Shown here in pieces: positions 5,828 to 14,078 of a stretch of DNA of 28,697 nt. The DNA is from Candidatus Aenigmatarchaeota archaeon (GTDB lineage Archaea > Aenigmatarchaeota > Aenigmatarchaeia > CG10238-14 > SpSt-28), in the NCBI GenBank assembly GCA_025058985.1, contig JANXEB010000085.1, positions 1 to 28,697 on the forward strand, in the 5' to 3' direction. The position numbers were made by a program, and so were the translations under genes. Positions within the stretch are counted from its first letter, which is position 1, and the number at the start of each line of letters is the position of its first letter. The notes beneath the pieces are model-generated. The model was not told the DNA's origin and did no database searches. It saw only the letters and a program-made list of their open reading frames with translations.

Positions 5828-7541
5828 AGTTCTTTCTTATTTCTTCTTTTCTGTTTTCAATTTCTTCTATAACATTAACTATAATTTTTTTTGCTTCATT
5901 CAAAACTTTTTCCATTTCTATTTTTCCATTCATTATTCCTTCCATATATTCTTCAAATTTTCTTGTCATTTCAACACTAGTTATTATAGGAACTATTTGT
6001 TTAAGAACACTAATTAAAGTCTCTCCCATTTTTGTTATTTCTATAGTTTTCTTCCCACTAATAAAGTTTCTTCTGAATAAAGTTTCTATTATTTCCGCTC
6101 TTGTAGCTTTTGTTCCTAGTTTTAAACTTTCCATCGTTTTTACTAATTCTGACAAATTATATCTTTTTGGTGGTTTTGTAGAATCTTTTAATATCTTAAT
6201 ATCTATCAAAAAGATTTTATCATTATAATCTATTTTCGGAATTAGGTTTTCTCTTATTTTTTTCTCATAAACTTCACTCCAACCATTATTAACTATACTT
6301 TTTCCAACGGATATAAATTTATGATCGTTTATTTTAAAAATTATTTTTTGTTCTACAATTATCAAATCATCATAAAAGCAATTCATAAATCTTCTTGCTA
6401 TTAAGTCATAAATTTTTTCTTGCTCGTTTTTTAGCTTAAAAGGAATTTTGCCAGTTGGTATTATAGCTGGGTGCGCAGGATCCTCTTTTTTTCCCTCAAT
6501 AAATCTAAGCTCTTTTTTTCTAAGTATTTTTGAAACATATTCATAATATTCTCTAATTCTTATTAAACTATTCAATATTTCTTTTAGATTTATTCCAACA
6601 GGCATTTTTTGACTAGAAGTTCTCGGGTAAGTTATATAACCATCAAGATAAAGCTCTTCTGCTATTTTTAATGTTTTAGAAGGGGAAAATCTAAAAAATT
6701 TATAAGCCTCTGATTGTAATGATGTTAAATCAAATGGCGGCAATGGTTTTATTTTAATCTTTTTCGTTTCGATGCTTTCGATAACTACTTCCTTAGCTTT
6801 TTTACATTCTTCATATATATTAAAGGCTTTTTCTTTTTCGAAAATTCTTCCTTCTATATATTCTGCAGAAAATTTTTCGCCATTTTTATCAAGCAAAGCT
6901 TTTATGACCCAAAAATCTTTTGGGACAAAATTTCTTATTTCGTTTTCTCTTTCCAAAATTAAATTCAAAGTAGGAGTTTGTACTCTACCACATGAAATTA
7001 TTCTACCGTTATTAGTTATTCTAGTTAAAGCTCTTGTTAAGTTTATTCCCCAAAAAAAATCTAAATAATGTCTTGTTAATCCAGCATAAACTTGACCAAA
7101 ATCTAAAGATTTCATCAAATTAGAAAAAGCTTTTTTTATTTCACTTTCGGTTAATGCAGAAAACTTTGCTCTAAAAGCATTGTTTCTTTTTAATAAAAAT
7201 CTTAAAATGTTATAACCTATTACATCCCCTTCTATATCGTAATCTGTAGCTATTATAACATTTCTACAATTTTCACAAACATTTTTAAATATAGAAATAT
7301 ATTTTTTAACTTCTTTACTTGATGGAAACCAATAGGCTTCAAAAGTTGGGTAATTCCAAACTTTATTTTTAGTATCTAATTTAAACAAATGTCCTATAGC
7401 CGCTACAACTCTATAATTATCAAACTCATAAAACTTAAAGTTTCCGTTTTTGTAAACTTTATATTTTCCATTACTCAACGCTCTTGCTATTTTTTCAGCA
7501 GCTTTTGGTTTTTCCGCGATTATTAAGTCAAATTCTTTCAT
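5805..7541 (-). CDS. topA: DNA topoisomerase I, type IA
   Basis: 578 residues. Type IA enzymes cut one strand through a 5'-phosphotyrosine link and relax negative supercoils. The Toprim domain starts at the N-terminus with AEKPKAAEKIA (Lys11 region) and carries the metal-binding DxDxE as D100, D102, E104 (TDYDIEGD). Topo domains II-IV follow with CGRVQTPTL (about 184-192), the catalytic Tyr305 in YITYPRTSS, HPAIIPTG, and KLGTKATRAEIIETL. There are no C-terminal Cys4 zinc fingers, so this is a core-only form. The start codon is only 9 bp from that of the divergent methyltransferase gene. No reverse gyrase is in the window. Confidence 0.93.
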   Translation of the reverse strand: MKEFDLIIAEKPKAAEKIARALSNGKYKVYKNGNFKFYEFDNYRVVAAIGHLFKLDTKNKVWNYPTFEAYWFPSSKEVKKYISIFKNVCENCRNVIIATDYDIEGDVIGYNILRFLLKRNNAFRAKFSALTESEIKKAFSNLMKSLDFGQVYAGLTRHYLDFFWGINLTRALTRITNNGRIISCGRVQTPTLNLILERENEIRNFVPKDFWVIKALLDKNGEKFSAEYIEGRIFEKEKAFNIYEECKKAKEVVIESIETKKIKIKPLPPFDLTSLQSEAYKFFRFSPSKTLKIAEELYLDGYITYPRTSSQKMPVGINLKEILNSLIRIREYYEYVSKILRKKELRFIEGKKEDPAHPAIIPTGKIPFKLKNEQEKIYDLIARRFMNCFYDDLIIVEQKIIFKINDHKFISVGKSIVNNGWSEVYEKKIRENLIPKIDYNDKIFLIDIKILKDSTKPPKRYNLSELVKTMESLKLGTKATRAEIIETLFRRNFISGKKTIEITKMGETLISVLKQIVPIITSVEMTRKFEEYMEGIMNGKIEMEKVLNEAKKIIVNVIEEIENRKEEIRKNFNKALTH

Positions 7542-7578
7542 AAATAAATTATGAAAAAAAAGGCAATAAGAATAAACA
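7518..7578. promoter_or_regulatory. Divergent promoters embedded in coding sequence: topA / NSUN gene
   Basis: Only 9 bp (7542-7550) separate the two start codons, too few for a TATA box about 26 bp from either. The candidate boxes therefore lie inside the opposite gene: TTATTAAG (about 7520-7527, within topA codons) for the plus-strand gene, and minus-strand TTTATTCTTATT (about 7578-7567, within the methyltransferase codons) for topA. Both proteins start with conserved family residues almost at once, so the starts are hard to move. Inferred from spacing only. Confidence 0.4.
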
Positions 7579-8336
7579 CTTTGAAAATAGAAATAGATAA
7601 ACTAATAAAAAATTTGGAAGATAAAGGTTATATTCTAGAAAAAATTAATTATTGCGACTATGGATTTTTTGTTAACGAAAACGGTAGAAATATAGCACAT
7701 GAGATTGAGCATTGGTTAGGATATTTTTTTATTCAAGATGCTAGTAGTATGTTGATTCCAATAATATTAGACGCTAAAAAAGATGATCTTATTCTAGATT
7801 TGTGCGCAGCTCCGGGAGCAAAAACTACACAAATTGCTCAAATGATGGAAAATAATGGTTGCATAGTTGCTAATGATGTTAGAGAAGATAGAATAAAGGC
7901 TTTATCTTTTAATCTGGAAAGGTGTGGGGTTTTAAACACTATAGTTACAATGTTAGATGGTGTAAAATTTTTAAAAAAATGTAACATCAAATTCAACAAA
8001 ATACTTTTGGATGTTCCTTGTAGCGGTACTGGTGTTTATGAAGATGTTAAGATAACAGAGAATCAAATAAAAAGATTAACTACTTTACAAAAAGCTCTCT
8101 TGAAAAATTCATTTAATTGCTTGGATAAAGATGGTTATGTTGTTTATTCAACTTGCTCTATATTGAAAGAAGAAAATGAAGATGTAATAGAATATTGTAT
8201 AAAAAAATTTGGTTTAGAAACCGTTGAAATAAAAAATTTTGAGAGATATAATCTTAAAGAATCTTTTTTAGAAAATACATACAGATTAGAACAACCGTAC
8301 CAAGAAAAATTTTTCGTATGCAAGTTGATGAAATAA
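7551..8336 (+). CDS. tRNA/rRNA cytosine-C5 methyltransferase, NOL1/NOP2/Sun family
   Basis: 261 residues. It transfers a methyl group from SAM to C5 of cytosine in tRNA or rRNA. The SAM-binding motif I is DLCAAPGAKT (83-92). The paired cysteines of the family are Cys157 in DVPCSGTG (motif IV, product release) and Cys202 in VVYSTCSI (motif VI, the covalent nucleophile), followed by KEENEDVIEY. N-terminal residues AIRINTLKIE match the family's RVNTLK start, which fixes the ATG at 7551. The protein ends after the catalytic domain; its PUA-like RNA-binding domain is apparently supplied by the next gene, which overlaps it by 19 bp. Whether tRNA or rRNA is the substrate cannot be read from the sequence. 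Confidence 0.9.
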   Translation: MKKKAIRINTLKIEIDKLIKNLEDKGYILEKINYCDYGFFVNENGRNIAHEIEHWLGYFFIQDASSMLIPIILDAKKDDLILDLCAAPGAKTTQIAQMMENNGCIVANDVREDRIKALSFNLERCGVLNTIVTMLDGVKFLKKCNIKFNKILLDVPCSGTGVYEDVKITENQIKRLTTLQKALLKNSFNCLDKDGYVVYSTCSILKEENEDVIEYCIKKFGLETVEIKNFERYNLKESFLENTYRLEQPYQEKFFVCKLMK

Positions 8337-8761
8337 TAGAAAAAAAATATGGTTTAGGATTAAAGAATACGGAAATTATTAAGATAAAAAACGAAAAAGT
8401 TAGAATAATAAACAAAGCAGCAAGTCAACTAATGAGTAAAATTAATTTTAGAATAAAGTTTTTTGGTTTGTATTTAGGAAAAATTAAAAGAAATCGGAAG
8501 TTTGTTTTCTCCTTGTTTGCATCAACTTTATTCGGCAAATATATAAGAAAAAACATTGTAGAAATAAATGAAGATGAACTAAAGAGCTGGATATTAGGCA
8601 AGGATATAGAAAAGCAAATTAACAATAGTTTTGAAGATTTTGTTGTAATTAAGTTTAAAGATTATTATTTGGGTTCTGGTTATTATAAAGATGGTAGAAT
8701 TAAAAATTTTTTTCCCACAAGCAAATTCAAACAGTATTTAAACTTTTTTTCGCATAAATAA
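8318..8761 (+). CDS. PUA-like RNA-binding protein of the RsmF C-terminal / COG3270 type
   Basis: 147 residues. The central part FFGLYLGKIKRNRKFVFSLF, then IVEINEDELKSWILGKDIE, VVIKFKDYYLGSGYYKDG and RIKNFFP, follows the order seen in the PUA-like C-terminal domain of RsmF-type m5C methyltransferases. It starts 19 bp inside the methyltransferase gene in another frame, so translation is probably coupled and the two products may form a two-chain enzyme equivalent to fused RsmF. Stand-alone archaeal relatives are annotated as NOL1/NOP2/fmu-family ribosome biogenesis proteins. No catalytic motif is present. The partnership is inferred from domain content and overlap. Confidence 0.75.
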   Translation: MQVDEIIEKKYGLGLKNTEIIKIKNEKVRIINKAASQLMSKINFRIKFFGLYLGKIKRNRKFVFSLFASTLFGKYIRKNIVEINEDELKSWILGKDIEKQINNSFEDFVVIKFKDYYLGSGYYKDGRIKNFFPTSKFKQYLNFFSHK

Positions 8762-8764
8762 AAT

Positions 8765-9313
8765 ATGGATGAGTTGCAAGAGTATGGTGACGCAGATGGA
8801 GAGTTTTATAGCCTAGTAAAAGTATTGACGAGAGATATGAAATTTAAAATGGAGGATAGTGATTACTGTTCTTTATATAAAAAACGTAAAAAAATAGACA
8901 GGAGAATCTACTATGAGCTGTATATACCATATGGTGTATTCGTTAAAACTATTAAAAACATAGCAAAAAAGTTAAATTATAATGTTTTTCTTGTAAGTGT
9001 TAAGACAACTCTAACTAATTTATATTCTGATGATAAAACGACCGTAGATTACGTAAATAAACTTTTAACACAACATAATTTAGATTCTAAAAACTTTCTT
9101 TTATTCGTTAAGAGAAATAATTTTTTCTACGCGGATCTTGATTATCAAAAATTAAAAGTTAGTGATTTGGAGTTAGATTTTATGATTATCAGTTTTCCAA
9201 GTTTTTTACAAATAAATTCTGTTTTAAAAACTATGAATAATCGATTCGAAGATTATGTAGAGTTTGTAAAAAAATATATTGAAAAAGAGCGAAAAACAAG
9301 TTATATAATATAG
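8765..9313 (+). CDS. Hypothetical protein, no recognised domain
   Basis: 182 residues, soluble, basic, mixed alpha/beta in appearance, without signal peptide, membrane helix, Cys clusters or nucleotide-binding motifs. I do not recognise a family. The N-terminal 20 residues are acidic (DELQEYGDADGEF) and the middle contains LYIPYGVFVKTIKNIAKK. It lies 3 bp after the PUA-like gene and 8 bp before thioredoxin reductase, inside what looks like a four-gene operon starting at 7551. The context (RNA methylation on one side, redox on the other) does not point to a role. Confidence 0.65.
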   Translation: MDELQEYGDADGEFYSLVKVLTRDMKFKMEDSDYCSLYKKRKKIDRRIYYELYIPYGVFVKTIKNIAKKLNYNVFLVSVKTTLTNLYSDDKTTVDYVNKLLTQHNLDSKNFLLFVKRNNFFYADLDYQKLKVSDLELDFMIISFPSFLQINSVLKTMNNRFEDYVEFVKKYIEKERKTSYII

Positions 9314-9321
9314 TTTTTGGT

Positions 9322-10230
9322 ATGTATGATGTAATAATTATAGGTTCCGGTCCAGCTGGATGTACAGCTAGTATTTATTTAGCTAGAAACAGTTTAAAAA
9401 CTCTACTAGTAGCTGGTTATAAATCTGGTGGACAATTAATGCTAACAACTTATGTAGAAAATTTCCCAGGGTTTAAAAGCATTTTGGGCCCGGAGCTTAT
9501 GAATAGAATGAAGGAACAAGTTATTAGTTTAGGAGTAGAAGTTATAGAAAAGGACGCTACTTCTGTAGATTTTTCATTGTATCCGTTTAAAGTTTTTGTT
9601 GATGACAAGGTTTTTGAAGGTAAAAGAATTCTTATAGCTACTGGAGCAAGGCCAAAGTTGCTAAACGTAGATGGGGAAAAAGAACTCATTGGAAGAGGTG
9701 TTTCTACGTGTGCTACATGCGATGCACCATTCTTCAAAGATAAATACGTGTTAGTAATAGGTGGAGGAGATACGGCGATGGAATATGCTTTAACGTTGGC
9801 AAAATTTTCTAGGGAAGTTACAATAGTTCATAGAAGAGAAGAATTTAAAGCTAGTAAAATTATGCTAGAGAGAGTAAAGGCTAACGAAAAAATAAAATTT
9901 AAAGTTCCTTTTCTGGTTGAGAAAATAATTGGAAAAGAGAAAGTTGAAGCCGTGTTATTAAAAAATTTGAAAAGCGAAGAGAAAGAAATGTTAAGATGTG
10001 ATGGAGTATTTTTGGCTATTGGACATGTTCCAAATACTGAAATTTTTAAAGGGATTTTAGAGATGGATGAGAAAGGTTATATAAAAGTTGATAGTAGATT
10101 TCAAACTAGTATTAAAGGAGTTTTTGCTGCTGGAGATTGTGTAGACTCCAAGTATAGACAAGCCATTACAGCTGCTGGAGATGGTTGTAAAGCTGCTTTG
10201 GAAATAGTTCATGAGTTGAGTGAATTATGA
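9322..10230 (+). CDS. trxB: Thioredoxin reductase
   Basis: 302 residues, the usual length of low-molecular-weight thioredoxin reductases, which pass electrons from NAD(P)H via FAD to a thioredoxin disulfide. FAD-binding GSGPAG is at residues 8-13. The redox-active pair is Cys130 and Cys133 (STCATCDAPFF). The pyridine-nucleotide site is VIGGGDTAMEYAL followed by VHRREEF, whose HRR is typical of NADPH users. The C-terminal FAD motif is VFAAGDCVDSKYRQAITAAG. All catalytic elements are present. It is the last gene of the run starting at 7551. No thioredoxin with an intact CxxC is in this window, so its partner lies elsewhere. Confidence 0.93.
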   Translation: MYDVIIIGSGPAGCTASIYLARNSLKTLLVAGYKSGGQLMLTTYVENFPGFKSILGPELMNRMKEQVISLGVEVIEKDATSVDFSLYPFKVFVDDKVFEGKRILIATGARPKLLNVDGEKELIGRGVSTCATCDAPFFKDKYVLVIGGGDTAMEYALTLAKFSREVTIVHRREEFKASKIMLERVKANEKIKFKVPFLVEKIIGKEKVEAVLLKNLKSEEKEMLRCDGVFLAIGHVPNTEIFKGILEMDEKGYIKVDSRFQTSIKGVFAAGDCVDSKYRQAITAAGDGCKAALEIVHELSEL

Positions 10231-10286
10231 TAATATAGTTAGCTTAGGTTGTTTAAATTTAAAAAAAATTAAATTAATATTTATTT
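10231..10286 (+). promoter_or_regulatory. Promoter region upstream of the Lrp/AsnC gene
   Basis: At 56 bp this is the longest non-coding stretch in the window. AAATTTAAAAAAAATTAAAT (about 10254-10274) spans the place expected for a TATA box about 26 bp upstream of the ATG at 10287. An Lrp-family regulator usually binds its own promoter, and AT-rich near-symmetric sequence here would suit that, but I see no clear operator. Confidence 0.45.
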
Positions 10287-10763
10287 ATGAGTGAAAAGAA
10301 TGAAACAAAAGTTTATTATATAGACGAGATTGATAAAAAAATATTAAATTCCTTAGAAAAAGATTGTAGAAAATCTTTTAATAAAATTGCTGAAGAAGTT
10401 GGTGTTACAACTGTGACAGTTATAAAGAGAGTAGAAAAGATGATAAAAGAAGGTATTATAAAAAGTTTTTCGTTACAAATTGATCCGAAAAAACTTGGTT
10501 TGGAAATAGAAGCGTTGATATTAATAAGAATAAAGTCTAATGCGTATTTAAGGTCTTTTAAAAAAAGGCTTTTGGATTCTTTAAATGTTTTAGAAATTAG
10601 TGAAGTTAGTGGAGAAAATGATTTATTTATTCGATGTTTTTTTAGAAATAACTCTGAACTAACTTTTTTTGTAAAGAAGTTTTTAATGTCTGATGAAATA
10701 GAGAAAAGCATTACACATATTTTACTAGAGAAGGAGGAAAAAAATATCTCTCAAATTATTTAA
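10287..10763 (+). CDS. Lrp/AsnC family transcriptional regulator
   Basis: 158 residues, standard size. The N-terminal helix-turn-helix begins YIDEIDKKILNSLEKDCRKS and continues FNKIAEEVGVTTVTVIKRVEKM (about residues 10-55), then GIIKSFSLQIDPKKLG links to an alpha/beta RAM domain (about 70-150), the effector-binding and oligomerisation part. Feast/famine regulators typically sense amino acids or act as local chromatin proteins; the ligand cannot be deduced. It is separated from the Hef-like helicase gene by only 4 bp, so both are probably on one mRNA with the pilin-like gene after them. Targets are unknown apart from likely autoregulation. Confidence 0.88.
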   Translation: MSEKNETKVYYIDEIDKKILNSLEKDCRKSFNKIAEEVGVTTVTVIKRVEKMIKEGIIKSFSLQIDPKKLGLEIEALILIRIKSNAYLRSFKKRLLDSLNVLEISEVSGENDLFIRCFFRNNSELTFFVKKFLMSDEIEKSITHILLEKEEKNISQII

Positions 10764-10767
10764 ATTT

Positions 10768-12294
10768 ATGAATTTGAATTTAAGTCTATTGAAAAATGAA
10801 AAAATAGAGAAAAGGGAATATCAATTAAAAATAGCAAGTAGTTGCAAAGATAAAAATTCTTTAATTGTTTTACCAACTGGCTTAGGAAAAACTATTATTG
10901 CATTAATGGTAATTTCTCATAGATTATCTTTATATCCAGAAAGCAAAATATTGATTTTGGCTCCAACTAGACCATTGTGTGCTCAACAATATAAAGCCTC
11001 AAAAGAGAATTTAAACTTAGATGAAAATTCCTTTGCTTTAATAACAGGAAAAATTCATTCAGAAAAAAGAAAAATTTTATATGAAAAAGCTAAGATAATA
11101 GTTTCAACCCCCCAAACTATAGAAAATGATATAAAAAACAATATTTTCGATTTATCAAACATATCTTTATTAGTTGTTGACGAAGCGCACAGGAGTGTTG
11201 GAAACTATTCTTATACGTTTATAGCTAGGGAATATAGAAAAATATCGAAATTTCCTTTAATAATTGGTTTAACAGCATCTCCTTCAGAAAAAATAGAAAG
11301 AATTAAAGAAATAAAAGAAGCTTTATCATTAGAACATTTGGAAATAAGGACAGAAAAAGATTATGATGTTGCACCATATGTAAAAAAAGTTTATAAAACT
11401 ATTTTCTATGTAGATTTACCAGAAAAGTATAAAGAAGCTATTAAAGTTTTAGCAGAAAGATTAGATGAAGATTTTAAATATTTGAAGGAAAAAGGAATTT
11501 TAAAAGAAGATAAAATTAGCAGAAAAATATTAATAGAATCTAAGGATGAGGTTGCAGAAAAATATATAAACGAAGGCAATCCTTTTTATTTACACATTTT
11601 ACAAAGAATATCTGAAACAATAAAAATATTTCATGCCGCAGAAATTTTAGAAACGCAAGGAATTACTCCTTTCATTTCTTACTTAGATAATTTATTCAAA
11701 AGTAAAAAAAGAACTGATAAATCAGTTGTTAAAGATATTAGAATAAGAAGAGCTTTTGAAATAATAAAAAGTATTTCTAACGGAATAGAGCATCCCAAGT
11801 TTGAAAAGCTTTTAGAAATAGTAAAAAAAGAAATAGAAAACAATCCAAAAATTAGAATAATAATTTTTGCTAACTTTAGAGATACTGTTTTAAAAATTAA
11901 TGAATTTTTAAACAAAAATTCTATAAAATCTGAAATATTAATCGGACAGGCTATTAAAAAAGGCATTGGCTTAAAACAAGAAAAACAAATAGAAATATTG
12001 AAAAAATTTGAAAACAACGAATTTAATTGTTTAGTTTGTTCTAGTATTGGTGAAGAAGGTTTGGATTTTACCGCTGACATAGCTATTTTTTATGATGAAG
12101 CTCCAAGTGCAATAAGAGCTATACAAAGAAGAGGAAGAGTTGGTAGAAAAAGTGTCGGGAGAATTATTTATTTAATAACAAAATCAACTCTAGATGAAAT
12201 ATTTTATTGGAGTTCTTTCCATAAAGAAAGAAAAATGAGAAGCTTAATTTATAAAATGAAAGGAGAAAACTCTTTAATGAAATTTTTAAAATGA
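10768..12294 (+). CDS. hef: Hef/FANCM-like superfamily 2 DNA helicase, helicase part only
   Basis: 508 residues. Motifs in order: REYQ near residue 16, Walker A LPTGLGKT (about 35-42), LAPTRPLCAQQ, DEAH 138-141, TAS 169-171, EEGLDF (429-434) and motif VI QRRGRVGR (453-460). The segment between the two RecA-like domains contains the long helical insert typical of archaeal Hef, which processes stalled forks. Full-length Hef continues into an XPF-like nuclease with an ERKxxD motif and (HhH)2; here the protein ends soon after motif VI. No frameshift or remnant nuclease follows, because the next gene overlaps by 4 bp. It may act alone or with a separately encoded nuclease. The symbol is given for family only. 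Confidence 0.85.
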   Translation: MNLNLSLLKNEKIEKREYQLKIASSCKDKNSLIVLPTGLGKTIIALMVISHRLSLYPESKILILAPTRPLCAQQYKASKENLNLDENSFALITGKIHSEKRKILYEKAKIIVSTPQTIENDIKNNIFDLSNISLLVVDEAHRSVGNYSYTFIAREYRKISKFPLIIGLTASPSEKIERIKEIKEALSLEHLEIRTEKDYDVAPYVKKVYKTIFYVDLPEKYKEAIKVLAERLDEDFKYLKEKGILKEDKISRKILIESKDEVAEKYINEGNPFYLHILQRISETIKIFHAAEILETQGITPFISYLDNLFKSKKRTDKSVVKDIRIRRAFEIIKSISNGIEHPKFEKLLEIVKKEIENNPKIRIIIFANFRDTVLKINEFLNKNSIKSEILIGQAIKKGIGLKQEKQIEILKKFENNEFNCLVCSSIGEEGLDFTADIAIFYDEAPSAIRAIQRRGRVGRKSVGRIIYLITKSTLDEIFYWSSFHKERKMRSLIYKMKGENSLMKFLK

Positions 12295-14078
12295 AAGCTA
12301 TTTCACCAATTGTTTCAATGATAATGGTATTTTTATTGGTTATTTTTTCAATAACAATAACATTAACAGTAATAAAGCCTGCTATTGATAGAATAATAGA
12401 TTCTTCTAACATTCAGGAAGCAATAAGTAATTTAAACTTACTAAATTCTATAATAAACGATATTAGTACAGAAGCTATTGGTTCAAAAAGAACTTTTTTT
12501 ATTTCTATTAGTGATGGCGAAATAGTTTTTGATAAAAGCACACAAACAATAAGCTATATTTATAGAAAAAGAGGTGATCTAGAATTAAAAGGAAGTGTTG
12601 GTAATATTCTTCTAGATAGCGGAAGTGTTGTTTTTGAAGATTTTTTTAATTCTAATAAAGGCTGGATTTGTAGAGGTAGTTGTTTTATTGAAAACAATGC
12701 TTTAAAAGTTAACGGAACTGCGTATTTTCCTTTAAGGAGAAGTTTAACTAATTCTATTTTAACAGGTAGTGTAAAAGGAAGTGGAATAGGAACTTTTGTA
12801 ACTAATCCAGAAAGTTTAGTTCTTTGGCTAACTTTTGATGAAGGCTCTGGAACAGTAGTAAGAGATTATTCTGGTTATAATAATCATGGAACAATATATG
12901 GACATTTCCCTCATATACAAATTAATTCAACTGTTTTGCAATTAAATGCAAGCTCTCCAATAAATTTAACTCATATAATAAATATACCAAATATTACAAT
13001 AACTTCTGATGTTAATTTAACAATAAGATATAGAAACAATACAATAGGAACAGAAAATATAAGAGTTTTTATTAATAGAAATTATATTGGAAATTTTACT
13101 ACGGTAGCTAGCACAACAGAACAACATTTTAATTTTACTAATATTTTAAGAACAAACTTTACTATTGGAATAAACAACATAACTTACGAAGGAAATAGAA
13201 CTAATATTACGAGATCAGAAATAATTTTTACTCATCCTATTGGATGGGTTGATGGAACATATGGAAAAGCTTTAAGTTTTGACGGAACAGACGATTACAT
13301 TGATATCGGTTCAAGTACAAGCTTGACATTTCAACATGAATTTTCAGTCTTTCTATGGATATATCCTGTTAACGGAACTCATAGAGGAGGTGGCGGAAGC
13401 ATAGTACCGGACTGGAGAGAAAGTGCTTTGATAGATCGTCATTGGGGCAAACCAATTATGTTGAGTATAGGCGATTCTCTAGGTCGTTTGACTACTTGGT
13501 TATTTCGTACTGATAGCAATATGGAGGCTAAAACCACTTCCACTCTTCGTGTTTCTGATAGAGTTTGGCAAATGGTAGGATATGTAGTAGATCTTAATAC
13601 CAAAAAATTAAGAATATACAAAAATATGGAGTATGAAGAATTTAGTTTAGCATACGGTACTGAGAAGCCTTTAGCTCATGCTGGAACTTTACAACTAGCT
13701 CGTTTCCCCGATGCTTCTTGGCAGTTCTTGGGATATGAAGATGAAGTTAGAATCTATAATAGATCTCTAACAGATGAAGAAATTAAATTTTTGTATTTAG
13801 AAGGTTTGAATAGAATAAGAGAAAAATATGGTGAAATTGAGTTTGAATCAAAAATTCCAAACGCAAGTATATTTCTATCATCTCCTCAAGATTTTTCAAC
13901 TTTTGATAGCATAAGAGTTATAACTACTGGAAAAACTGCAAAATTGACTTTACCATTAGAAAAAGCTGAAATAATAAATAATTTGAGAATAGGAAAAGGT
14001 AATGTTGAAATAGAGATTAAAAAAATTGGTTATAATTTAACAACAAGAAAATCTATTATAGAAGTTAAACTACCTTAA
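12291..14078 (+). CDS. Pilin-anchored surface protein with a LamG domain split by a sequon-rich insert
   Basis: 595 residues. The N-terminus MKAISPIVSMIMVFLLV is the archaeal type IV pilin signature: a basic start, a probable PibD/EppA cleavage after A3, SPIV, then a hydrophobic helix to about residue 28. A concanavalin/LamG domain starts around 176 (LVLWLTFDEGSGTVVRDYSG) and ends near 503 (GYEDEVRIYNRSLTDEEIKF). Between GTIYG (200-204) and the resuming WVDGTYGKALSFDGTDDYI (319-337) sits a beta-rich insert of about 114 residues holding 12 NxS/T sequons. A further beta region follows to the end. LamG domains bind glycans or proteins, so an adhesin is likely. Residues 365-475 use CGT arginine codons unlike neighbouring genes. 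The ATGA overlap with the helicase gene suggests coupled translation. Confidence 0.82.
   Translation: MKAISPIVSMIMVFLLVIFSITITLTVIKPAIDRIIDSSNIQEAISNLNLLNSIINDISTEAIGSKRTFFISISDGEIVFDKSTQTISYIYRKRGDLELKGSVGNILLDSGSVVFEDFFNSNKGWICRGSCFIENNALKVNGTAYFPLRRSLTNSILTGSVKGSGIGTFVTNPESLVLWLTFDEGSGTVVRDYSGYNNHGTIYGHFPHIQINSTVLQLNASSPINLTHIINIPNITITSDVNLTIRYRNNTIGTENIRVFINRNYIGNFTTVASTTEQHFNFTNILRTNFTIGINNITYEGNRTNITRSEIIFTHPIGWVDGTYGKALSFDGTDDYIDIGSSTSLTFQHEFSVFLWIYPVNGTHRGGGGSIVPDWRESALIDRHWGKPIMLSIGDSLGRLTTWLFRTDSNMEAKTTSTLRVSDRVWQMVGYVVDLNTKKLRIYKNMEYEEFSLAYGTEKPLAHAGTLQLARFPDASWQFLGYEDEVRIYNRSLTDEEIKFLYLEGLNRIREKYGEIEFESKIPNASIFLSSPQDFSTFDSIRVITTGKTAKLTLPLEKAEIINNLRIGKGNVEIEIKKIGYNLTTRKSIIEVKLP

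Noticed and set aside
10733..10737. GGAGG as a Shine-Dalgarno site for the helicase gene
   Set aside because: It is about 31 bp upstream of the start and within the regulator's Lys/Glu codons; no other gene here shows such a site.
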